Assembly (NCBI GenBank): GCA_016744275.1
Contig: JADGEP010000033.1
Location: 1 to 15,184, forward strand
DNA from: Candidatus Krumholzibacteriia bacterium
GTDB taxonomy: Bacteria > Krumholzibacteriota > Krumholzibacteriia > LZORAL124-64-63
Direction of reading: 5' to 3'
DNA length: 15,184 nt
Positions 6,202-12,884 of the stretch are shown here, in pieces. Positions within the stretch are counted from its first letter, which is position 1. Each line of letters begins with the position of its first letter. The notes beneath the pieces are model-generated. The model saw only the letters and a program-made list of their open reading frames with translations. It was not told the DNA's origin and made no database searches. Both the position numbers and the translations under genes were made by a program.

Positions 6202-6918
6202 TCAACTATCTCTGCGAAAAACAAACACGCTGCCGGAGTTTTCTTCCGGATTGAAGCCGCGCCCACTGAAGTCGGCGAAGTGCCCCAGCTTGCTGAATCC
6301 GGCACTGCGGTGCCCGATCAGATAGTCCACACTGGTGCGCGGATACAGCACCACTTCGCCGCCAAAGATTTCGCCTTCAGGCCCCATGAGAGCCGTGTGA
6401 AAATTGAGACGCTCCAGTTTGATGTCTTCGTACCAACGCAGAAAAGTCAGGTCGTCGTCGGGAAAACTGAGGTCCGGGAATACGTAATCCTCGAGCTTGA
6501 GGATCGGGTCAAAATTGACGGTCTGGAAGACCCAGATGCCACCGGGCGCCAACAGGTTGCGCACGTCCATCAGGAAGGCCGCCAGGCGTCCGGCTTCCAA
6601 ATGGGGCAAGACATTGCCGATGCACATGACACTGCTGAAACTGCCAGCGGGCAAGAGGTGAAGTTCTTCCATGCCCATGATGCGGAACTCGTTTCCCGGA
6701 TACAACTGCTGGGCTTCGGTGATCATGCCGGGATCCAGATCAATGCCCAGGCATTCGCGACCCGAAGCGGCCAGCTTACCGCAGTATCCGCCCGTGCCAC
6801 AGCCCACGTCGAGCACGCGGCCGGACGGCGGCAACCACTTGTCGAGAAAGTCGTAGACTCCCGGGCGGTACGGAAAGATCTTTTCATAGTGCCCGGCGAA
6901 GTCGGAATAGAAAGCCAT
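6202..6918 (-). CDS. class I SAM-dependent methyltransferase
   Basis: This is a 238-residue single-domain cytoplasmic methyltransferase. Motif I VLDVGCGTG spans 35-43, the acidic motif II GIDLDPGM follows, and the post-II/IV region SSVMCIGNVLPHL lies after that. A LAPGGIWVFQT stretch (motif VI-like) is followed by a C-terminal substrate-binding part. The start ATG at 6918 (MAFYSDFAGHYEKIFP) is preferred over upstream in-frame starts because AAGGGA lies about 8 bases before it; ATG 6927 is too close to that site. The substrate is unknown. The gene is divergent from uspA. No terminator is seen between its stop and the trp promoter, so read-through would enter the trp attenuator. Confidence 0.88.
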   Translation of the reverse strand: MAFYSDFAGHYEKIFPYRPGVYDFLDKWLPPSGRVLDVGCGTGGYCGKLAASGRECLGIDLDPGMITEAQQLYPGNEFRIMGMEELHLLPAGSFSSVMCIGNVLPHLEAGRLAAFLMDVRNLLAPGGIWVFQTVNFDPILKLEDYVFPDLSFPDDDLTFLRWYEDIKLERLNFHTALMGPEGEIFGGEVVLYPRTSVDYLIGHRSAGFSKLGHFADFSGRGFNPEENSGSVFVFRRDS

Positions 6919-7025
6919 TTTCGGCATCCCTTTGTGTGCTATATTGCCAATGAGCACAGGCCGGCATCCGACCTGAAGAATTGTCACGAACCGCGCCGAA
7001 GCGGGTTTGAGCGAGAGGTCAGCAG

Positions 7026-7484
7026 ATGTTTCCCTTCAAGAAAATTCTCTGCCCCACGGATTTCAGCGAACCCTCCCAGTGCGGCTTGCGCATGGCCAAC
7101 GAGATGGCCGGCAGGTTCGACACCGAGGTTGTCGTGCTGAACGTTCACAAGCCCATACCGCATCTGCCGACGCCACGCATGCAAGCCTCGGACATCACCT
7201 TTGATGTGTCGGCCTATGAAAAGCACGTTGCCGAGGACGCCCTGGAAAATCTCGCCACCCTCAGCGGCGCCATCTTCGACGACGAGGTCAACGTCCGCCA
7301 CGAAGTGCGCATGGGCCGTCCCTCCCACGAAATTCTCAAATTCGCGGAAGAAGAAGGCGTCGACGCCATCTTCATCGCCACCCACGGCCGCACCGGCCTG
7401 AAGCACATCATGTTTGGCAGCGTGGCGTCGTTTGTCGTGCGCCGGGCTCCCTGTGTGGTCATGACGATCCGGGCCTGTGAATAA
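7026..7484 (+). CDS. universal stress protein, UspA family
   Basis: This is a 152-residue single-domain Usp protein of normal length. The N-terminal FKKILCPTDFSEPS places Asp12 at the usual nucleotide-binding position. The C-terminal loop THGRTGLKHIMFGSVA keeps the G-9X-G-S part of the ATP-binding signature (Gly121, Gly131, Ser132), though the first glycine of the usual G-2X-G is Ala118. These proteins bind ATP or AMP and help survival under starvation, redox or respiratory stress. GAGAGG precedes ATG 7026. It converges on the DinB-like gene. The 55 bases between them hold no obvious terminator. Confidence 0.93.
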   Translation: MFPFKKILCPTDFSEPSQCGLRMANEMAGRFDTEVVVLNVHKPIPHLPTPRMQASDITFDVSAYEKHVAEDALENLATLSGAIFDDEVNVRHEVRMGRPSHEILKFAEEEGVDAIFIATHGRTGLKHIMFGSVASFVVRRAPCVVMTIRACE

Positions 7485-7539
7485 AACCGTCTCTGGGTAG
7501 AATAACCTCTGATCCCGGAAGTGCGAACTATTCAGCTAC

Positions 7540-8061
7540 TCAGCCAAGAATGGGCAAGTACCGGCGCCAAGGGCCAGCCGCCTCGGCGTAACGCCGCGCC
7601 ATCACCCGGCTGATCTGAGCCAGATGGCCCAAATCGTGAGCAACCCAGGTGGCCAACAATTCGGCAAGAGTGACGGTGCCAAATTCCGGATGCTCACCCG
7701 TCCAGGCAAGTTGTTCCGCAGTGATTGCCAACCGATCGAGGGCCGCCAAATTCTGCAGGCGCAAGTTTGAGAATTCGTCCAAGAGCTGATTCAATTCCTG
7801 ACCAGCCGATTCCTGTTCCTGGGCAAACCGATCAAAGGGAGCAAAGGCTCGGTCCTCACCCTCGGCCAGGATGATCCGGGCCCTGGGCAACCAATCTGTT
7901 TTTTCACCATGAATGAGATGGCCCACGACATCGTAGGCACTCCACCTGCCCGCACCTTCGCTCGCGTGAGTCCAGACGTCCGGCAGGTCCCGCAACAGGG
8001 CATCAATACTCAAAGGAGTGCGGGCCAGCACCAGGGCTGCCTCGTGGATATCAAACGTCAT
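7540..8061 (-). CDS. DinB-family putative metal-dependent protein
   Basis: This 173-residue four-helix-bundle protein is of the DinB/DfsB type. Three histidines stand at the family's metal-binding positions: His48 (VVGHLIHGE), His142 and His146 (WVAHDLGHLAQ). Family members include thiol transferases and damage-induced proteins; the actual reaction here is unknown. ATG 8061 is chosen because GGAGGAAACCC precedes it. A TTG 18 bases upstream is also in frame but would overlap the previous stop. Only 14 bases separate it from the lipoprotein gene, so it is probably the last gene of the operon starting at 10258. Confidence 0.85.
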   Translation of the reverse strand: MTFDIHEAALVLARTPLSIDALLRDLPDVWTHASEGAGRWSAYDVVGHLIHGEKTDWLPRARIILAEGEDRAFAPFDRFAQEQESAGQELNQLLDEFSNLRLQNLAALDRLAITAEQLAWTGEHPEFGTVTLAELLATWVAHDLGHLAQISRVMARRYAEAAGPWRRYLPILG

Positions 8062-8075
8062 GGGTTTCCTCCGGT

Positions 8076-9419
8076 TCAATGCACATAGCCCAGCGAGCGC
8101 AGCATCTCCAGGCTTTTGGAATCGATCTGGATGTCGTCGATGCCTGCCAGGCCGTGGGGCAGCGAGTTTTTGATGTGATCATCCAGCAGTGCCCCCAGTT
8201 CGGCGGTCAAGGGGTCGTTCGGTCCAAATAGGTTGCGCGCTTCAGCGGGGTCGGTGCTCAAGTCAAAGCACTGGCTCGCTTCGGGAAAGAGCATGTCCCG
8301 GATCAGTTTGGTCTCGCCAGCCCGCACCATGACCTGAAACTCGCCAGGTCTGGGAGCCTCTTGGTTCAACAGGCGGAAATCTCGCCACTCGGCAAAAACC
8401 GGTGCGGGAGCCGCTTCCCGGCGTTGGCTTTTTCCTTCTGCCGTTGCCAATGAAGCCACTTCCAGAAGGTCCAAAAGTGTCGGCGCCAGGTCAATGGTCG
8501 AGACGGTTCCTGGGCGGCGCTCGCTGGCCCGCAGATCCCGCCAGTGGATGAACATCGGCACGTGCAGCACTTCATCAAACAGGCCGTGGTGGTTGGTCCA
8601 CCCGTGTTCCTGCAGGTATTCCCCGTGGTCGCCCACCACGGCGATGATTGTATCGTCGGCCAGTTCGAGTTGCTCCAGGCGAGCCACCAATTGGCCGATG
8701 AAACGGTCCATCTCAAAAACTTCCGCCCGATAGGCCTGGCGCACCTGGGCGACCGGCAAAGTGGCGGCGCTTTCTTCGTCCACTGTCTGGTCAAATTCAA
8801 TGCCCAGCGAGTCGCGCACATCCGGGCGATTCAGGAAGGGCAGATGGGGCACGAAATAATGCACCCAAAGAAAGAAGCGCTCCTGCTTGCCGGTGTGTTT
8901 CCAATCCAACAACCAATTGCCCGCGCGGCGGGTCACCTGGGCGGGGTCGCCTCCGCTGTCGAGATACCCCATCTGCGGCACCAGATTGAAGCCTTCGAAG
9001 CCGCGGCCAAAGCCAAAGCGCGCGTCCAGCGGGCCGCCCGAAACCACGGCCATGGTATTGAATCCGGATTGATTCAGGTGCTCGGCCAGGGTCACACTTG
9101 ACTCGCCGATGGTCAGGTTCCGGGCCCGATGTCCATTGTAGATCACGCCGTGGGTCGACTGATGTTGACTGGTGAGAATCGAGGCATGGGAAGGGCCGGT
9201 GAAGGGCGCGGTGGCGTAGGCCTTCTCAAAGAAGAGAGACCGTTGAGCCAGGCTATCCAGGTGAGGCGATACGGTTTCGGGGTGGCCATAGCTGCCCAGA
9301 AAATCGGCCCGTTGGGTGTCCAGGGTGATCAACAAAAGGTGGGAATTGTGGCTTCCGCCCTCGCCACACCCGGACAGGACGAACAACGCCATCAGCACGG
9401 CGGAACACAGCCTTCTCAT
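8076..9419 (-). CDS. alkaline-phosphatase-superfamily (sulfatase-like) lipoprotein hydrolase
   Basis: This is a 447-residue envelope protein. A lipobox VLSGC places the lipidated cysteine at Cys18. The sulfatase/alkaline-phosphatase fold is shown by LITLDTQRAD (metal Asp34), the nucleophile segment FTGPSHASILTS (73-84), VHYFVPHLPF (186-195), the metal-binding GDHGEYLQEHG (263-273) and the C-terminal LEMLRSLGYVH. The nucleophile position is Thr74, not the Cys or Ser that becomes formylglycine in true sulfatases, and the following Arg is His78. A phosphohydrolase or phosphotransferase is therefore likelier than a sulfatase. The start at ATG 9419 has GAGGAG six bases upstream. It lies third in a four-gene operon. 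Confidence 0.88.
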   Translation of the reverse strand: MRRLCSAVLMALFVLSGCGEGGSHNSHLLLITLDTQRADFLGSYGHPETVSPHLDSLAQRSLFFEKAYATAPFTGPSHASILTSQHQSTHGVIYNGHRARNLTIGESSVTLAEHLNQSGFNTMAVVSGGPLDARFGFGRGFEGFNLVPQMGYLDSGGDPAQVTRRAGNWLLDWKHTGKQERFFLWVHYFVPHLPFLNRPDVRDSLGIEFDQTVDEESAATLPVAQVRQAYRAEVFEMDRFIGQLVARLEQLELADDTIIAVVGDHGEYLQEHGWTNHHGLFDEVLHVPMFIHWRDLRASERRPGTVSTIDLAPTLLDLLEVASLATAEGKSQRREAAPAPVFAEWRDFRLLNQEAPRPGEFQVMVRAGETKLIRDMLFPEASQCFDLSTDPAEARNLFGPNDPLTAELGALLDDHIKNSLPHGLAGIDDIQIDSKSLEMLRSLGYVH

Positions 9420-9464
9420 CGACACTCCTCGGGAAATCATCCAACCGCCACACCGAAAAACACT

Positions 9465-9761
9465 TCAATCAACGACGTTCAGAAACTGGGTTTCCATGCT
9501 GACAATCAGGCCGGCCGGATCCGGGCTGATGGCCTTGCGTTCGGGCGAGGCGTGGAAGGACGCATCCAGGGTCGCCCAGTCTTCGTCACCATGATAAGCC
9601 ATCAACCAGACAAACTGGTTTTTTTCCGGCACTTCCCAGGCCGCAGGCACGGAAAAGCCCAACCCTTCACGGATCGGTTTGATGTGCTGTTGCCACACCA
9701 CGCGCCAGGCCACCATCGCGCCCGGCTGCAAGGTGTAGGTGCGCAGTTGTAAAATCATCAT
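9465..9761 (-). CDS. NIPSNAP-family protein
   Basis: This is a 98-residue ferredoxin-like alpha/beta barrel protein. The start MMILQLRTYTLQPGAM is typical of NIPSNAP domains, followed by VWLMAYHGDEDWATLDASF and the closing METQFLNVVD. Bacterial members are often small cytoplasmic proteins of unknown biochemical role. The start overlaps the stop of the acetyltransferase gene as ATGA (9761-9758), with GGAG 7 bases upstream inside that gene, so the two are translationally coupled. A second ATG follows directly at 9758. The next gene starts 45 bases after its stop. Confidence 0.85.
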   Translation of the reverse strand: MMILQLRTYTLQPGAMVAWRVVWQQHIKPIREGLGFSVPAAWEVPEKNQFVWLMAYHGDEDWATLDASFHASPERKAISPDPAGLIVSMETQFLNVVD

Positions 9762-10258
9762 TGGTCTGCTCCATCGTCAAGCCGCATGATCAATTCCCTG
9801 ATTTCCCGGCCCCGCCCGTGGGCGAAGCCCTTGTCCTCACCCGATTGCACAAATCCGCATTTTTCCAGGACCCGGATCGAACCGGCATTGTCGTCGGCCA
9901 CGCGGGCAAACAGCGGTCGGATCGTGTGCTCAGCCAAAAATGCCTTCAAACCACTGGTGGCAAGCCCGCGTCCCCAATGTTCGCGGCCGATCCAATAACA
10001 AATCGAGCTTTCGCCGAACATTTCGAATCCCATTACGTTGCCCACCACTTCGTCCCCCACCAATATCACCCTTTTGGCAATGTCGCCGTTGGCCATGATG
10101 CGCTCCATCTTGGCCATGAATGCGGTTTCGTCGTGGGGATCTTCGGCGGTGAATCCGGCCATGTGGTTGGCTTCGGCATCCTGTTGGTGGACAAAGAGAA
10201 CGGGCAAGTCGGCGCTGCGGATTTCGCGCAGAGTCAGATTATTGGCGAGCGAACTCAC
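9758..10258 (-). CDS. GNAT-family N-acetyltransferase
   Basis: This is a 166-residue acetyltransferase with an acetyl-CoA-binding motif REHWGRGLATSGL and the downstream NAGSIRVLEKCGFVQ of ribosomal-protein/RimJ-like GNATs. The acceptor is unknown; side chains of small molecules or protein N-termini are possible. I chose a GTG start at 10258 because AAGGAG lies exactly 6 bases upstream (AAGGAGTTTCACGTG). A longer in-frame reading from 10336 adds 26 residues that look non-coding and lack a ribosome site. It is the first gene of the probable operon with NIPSNAP, the lipoprotein hydrolase and the DinB-like gene. Confidence 0.9.
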   Translation of the reverse strand: MSSLANNLTLREIRSADLPVLFVHQQDAEANHMAGFTAEDPHDETAFMAKMERIMANGDIAKRVILVGDEVVGNVMGFEMFGESSICYWIGREHWGRGLATSGLKAFLAEHTIRPLFARVADDNAGSIRVLEKCGFVQSGEDKGFAHGRGREIRELIMRLDDGADQ

Positions 10259-10308
10259 GTGAAACTCCTTGGATAGGCGGTTGCCAAAGGGCGGAAAGAC
10301 AGGCCTCC

Positions 10309-10336
10309 AAGATACGACTCTCAGCACCGGCGGCAA
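10309..10336 (-). promoter_or_regulatory. possible promoter of the GNAT-led operon
   Basis: The reverse strand has TTGCCG (10336-10331) and TATCTT (10314-10309) with a 16-base spacer, each matching four of six consensus bases. It would start transcription about 45 bases before the GTG at 10258. This is weak evidence, offered as the best candidate in the divergent region. Confidence 0.3.
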
Positions 10337-10366
10337 CAGGTCGCTGGTAGCCCAGTCGATTTTTCT

Positions 10367-10405
10367 GCCCTATTGGCGATCCGTGCCTTAATTTGGCAAT
10401 AGAGC
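10367..10405. repeat. imperfect inverted repeat before the RdhA-like gene
   Basis: GCCCTATTG (10367-10375) and CAATAGAGC (10397-10405) are inverted copies matching at 8 of 9 positions. Their centres are 30 bp apart, about three helical turns. Inside lies a smaller dyad, TGCC (10384-10387) with GGCA (10395-10398). It sits in the region shared by two divergent genes and could be an operator, but no regulator is known. Confidence 0.35.
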
Positions 10406-10444
10406 CAGCAAGACCAGTTGCCGTTCCCAATCCGGATGGTCACC

Positions 10445-11800
10445 ATGCCCATTGTCCTGAGCCTGATCGCCGTTGCCATTTTTGCGCTGCTGATGTGGGT
10501 GCATTTTGTCTCGGTCAGCGAGCAAGAACGCACGGCAGCCCGGCGCTCCCTGGGGGCCGCCCTGATTCTGCCTCTGCCATTTTTACTGGTCGCCTGGGCT
10601 CCCATCCCGGCCGTCGGAATTCTGGTTTGGATTCTGCTGGCAGCCGTCGCGCTTCCCATCATCGTGTATCTGGTGCCCACCGCCGACCCCAAGGGATTTC
10701 GCAACGACGCGCCCACGACCCGAATCGATGAGCGCACGGTCATGTTTTCGCGCGCCGCCCTCAAGCCCGGCACCCCGCGATTCGACGACTACTACGAATC
10801 ACACCCCGAACACCGCAGCAACGACGACCGCTTCCGCGCCTTGCCCGGCCTGATGGGCCAACAATCCGGCAAATACGAACCCCTGGCCTTTGCCGCCGCC
10901 GAGGCCAGTTTTCACACCGTCGGCGCCCTGGCCGGCCTTTGCGAAGGCGAGCCCAAGGCCGAAACCCAGGAACACGATCCTGAAGCTGCGACCCGATTCA
11001 TCAAGGGCTGGGCCGGCAAGCTGGGTGCCTTGGATTGCGGCATCACCGAGTTGCGCGAGCATCACCTGTATACGGTCAAGGGCCGAGGCGAAAAATACGG
11101 GCAAAAGGTCGATTTGAATCACCGCTACGCCATTGCCTTTTCCGTGGATATGGATCACGCCAGCCTGGGCACGGCTCCAGAAGGCCCCACGGTTATGGAG
11201 TCCGCCCAGCAATACCTGACGGCCGGCGCGGTGGCCATCCAGATGGCGACCTTTATTCGCAGCCTCGGTTGGCCGGCCGAAGCCCACATCGACGGCAACT
11301 ACAAAGTCATCTGCCCTCTGGTGGCCAAGGATGCGGGCCTGGGAGAAATCGGGCGCATGGGGCTGTTGATGACTCCGCGCCAGGGGCCGCGCGTGAGACT
11401 GGGCGTCGTGACTACCGATCTTCCTCTTTTGGTCGACCCCGCCACTTTTGATGCCGCGGTGCTGCACTTTTGTTCCATTTGCCGCAAATGCGCCGACATC
11501 TGCCCGGTTGACGCCATCAGCAACGAGGAACGCGGCGAGATCGACGGCGCCCAGCGCTGGCGCATTTCATCCGAAGCCTGTTTTGGTTATTGGTGTGCCG
11601 TGGGCACCGACTGTGGCCAATGCATGCGGGTCTGCCCCTACTCCCATCCGGACAATACTCTGCACAATTTGGTGCGTACGGGATTGCGCCGTTCGGGCCT
11701 GTTTCGGCATCTGGCCCTGCGCCTGGACGACCTGCTGTACGGTCGCCGGCCATCGCCATTGCCACCTGCGCCCTGGTTGCCGCGCCGGAAACGCCAATAA
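10445..11800 (+). CDS. membrane-anchored reductive-dehalogenase-like iron-sulfur protein
   Basis: This is a protein of about 451 residues. The N-terminus has three hydrophobic helices (about 2-22, 38-55 and 57-80) instead of a Tat signal. The remainder resembles RdhA/epoxyqueuosine-reductase-type cobamide proteins, with segments like SQQYLTAG-type AQQYLTAGAVAI, IGRMGLLMTPRQGPRVRLGVV and two 4Fe-4S sites. The first is CSICRKCADICP (Cys343, 346, 349, 353). The second uses Cys390, 393, 397 with Cys379 or Cys384. These enzymes couple electron transfer to cobamide-dependent chemistry. Positive-inside reasoning puts the catalytic part in the cytoplasm. The start is uncertain: ATG 10445 follows GGATGG by 5 bases, while ATG 10436 and TTG 10418 are also in frame. 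The gene is followed after 78 bases by the DHH gene with no terminator between. True organohalide activity is not shown. Confidence 0.8.
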   Translation: MPIVLSLIAVAIFALLMWVHFVSVSEQERTAARRSLGAALILPLPFLLVAWAPIPAVGILVWILLAAVALPIIVYLVPTADPKGFRNDAPTTRIDERTVMFSRAALKPGTPRFDDYYESHPEHRSNDDRFRALPGLMGQQSGKYEPLAFAAAEASFHTVGALAGLCEGEPKAETQEHDPEAATRFIKGWAGKLGALDCGITELREHHLYTVKGRGEKYGQKVDLNHRYAIAFSVDMDHASLGTAPEGPTVMESAQQYLTAGAVAIQMATFIRSLGWPAEAHIDGNYKVICPLVAKDAGLGEIGRMGLLMTPRQGPRVRLGVVTTDLPLLVDPATFDAAVLHFCSICRKCADICPVDAISNEERGEIDGAQRWRISSEACFGYWCAVGTDCGQCMRVCPYSHPDNTLHNLVRTGLRRSGLFRHLALRLDDLLYGRRPSPLPPAPWLPRRKRQ

Positions 11801-11878
11801 CCCGGTTTCGATATCCTCAAGGTCTTGCTCCACAAGCCGATATATGGGACACACGCCCCTATACTGAGGAGACCTTTG

Positions 11879-12817
11879 ATGCGACTGATGACTCGCTCTG
11901 ACTTCGACGGCTTGGCCTGCGCCGTGCTCCTGGTGGAAGCCGGAATTGTCGACAACTACGAATTTATCCATCCCAAAGATCTGCAGGACGGACTCGTTGA
12001 GGTCACTAAGGATGATGTTCTGGCCAACGTGCCTTACGTGCCCGGTTGTGGCCTGTGGTTTGATCACCACAGCAGCGAGCGCGAACGCCTTGAGCTGGTC
12101 AATGACCACCAGTTTGAAGGTGCCAGCAAGATCGTACCCAGCTGTGCCCGCGTCATCTACGACTACTACGGCGGTGCTGAAAAATTCAGCCGATTCGACG
12201 ACAACGGCATGATGGAAGCCGTGGACCGCTGCGACAGTGGCCAGTTGACTCTCGACCAGGTCTTGCATCCGACGGGTTGGGAATTGCTCTCCTTTATCAT
12301 GGATCCGCGCACCGGGCTGGGCTACCACCGCGAGTACCGCATCTCGAATTACACCTTGATGAAGGATTTGATCCAGTACTGCCGCACCATGTCCGCCGAA
12401 CACATTCTGCAACTGCCCGATGTGCAGGAACGGGTCGTGCGCTACCAAGCGCAGACCAAGGAATATCAGGGGATGATCCGGGAAAACTCACACACCGAAG
12501 GCAACGTGCTGATCATCAACTTGCTGGATGTGGACGACATCAAGGTCGGCAACCGCTTCACCGAATATGCCATGTATCCGGAGCAGAACATTTCGTTGCG
12601 CATCTTTTGGGGACAGCGCAAAGAGAAGGTCGTCTTCACCTGCGGCCACAGCATTCTGAACCGCACGTCTCAAACCAATGTCGGACAATTGATGCTCAAA
12701 TACGGCGGTGGCGGGCACACCCGGGTTGGCACCTGCCAGATTCCCGCCGAAGAATGGACCACCGTGCGCAACGAGCTGATCGATGCCACACGCGAGGCTG
12801 CGGTTCCGGCCTGGTAG
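11879..12817 (+). CDS. DHH-family phosphoesterase (exopolyphosphatase-like)
   Basis: This is a 312-residue two-domain cytoplasmic phosphoesterase. The DHH domain begins at once with TRSDFDGLACA (Asp8, Asp10) and carries WFDHHSSE (Asp62-His63-His64). The DHHA1 domain ends with KYGGGGHTRVGTC, whose GGGH (277-280) is the substrate-binding loop. Family members hydrolyse short oligonucleotides, cyclic dinucleotide products, pAp or polyphosphate; the sequence does not decide among them. In the first motif the usual His of HxDxDG is Arg6. ATG 11879 is supported by GAGGAG 7 bases upstream. A strong bidirectional terminator follows (12828-12869). It may share a transcript with the RdhA-like gene. Confidence 0.9.
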   Translation: MRLMTRSDFDGLACAVLLVEAGIVDNYEFIHPKDLQDGLVEVTKDDVLANVPYVPGCGLWFDHHSSERERLELVNDHQFEGASKIVPSCARVIYDYYGGAEKFSRFDDNGMMEAVDRCDSGQLTLDQVLHPTGWELLSFIMDPRTGLGYHREYRISNYTLMKDLIQYCRTMSAEHILQLPDVQERVVRYQAQTKEYQGMIRENSHTEGNVLIINLLDVDDIKVGNRFTEYAMYPEQNISLRIFWGQRKEKVVFTCGHSILNRTSQTNVGQLMLKYGGGGHTRVGTCQIPAEEWTTVRNELIDATREAAVPAW

Positions 12818-12827
12818 TCCCCGGTTA

Positions 12828-12869
12828 GAAAAGAGGCGGGCCGGATTCCCATCCGGCCCGCCTCTTTTC
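12828..12869. terminator. strong bidirectional intrinsic terminator
   Basis: A perfect 19-bp stem surrounds a TCCC loop. The left arm (12828-12846) begins GAAAAGAGGCGGGCC and the right arm (12851-12869) ends GGCCCGCCTCTTTTC. The A-run on one side and T-run on the other make it work in both directions. It sits 10 bases after the DHH gene stop and 15 bases after the stop of the converging HD-GYP gene, so it closes both transcripts. Confidence 0.95.
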
Positions 12870-12884
12870 GTATTTTGGAATTTG

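Noticed and set aside
6154..7140. Long open frame on the + strand opposite the 6202-6918 methyltransferase
   Set aside because: It is antisense to a clear methyltransferase and also crosses the start of uspA. It has no recognisable domain and arises from GC-rich codon bias.
10388..10402. Possible CprK-type dehalobox (TTAAT...) before the RdhA-like gene
   Set aside because: The first half TTAAT is present, but the second half reads CAATA instead of ATTAA, so the dyad needed for a CRP/FNR-type site is absent.
11567..12448. Long open frame on the - strand opposite the RdhA-like and DHH genes
   Set aside because: It spans two well-supported + strand genes and their gap, lacks a ribosome site, and its translation shows no known motif.
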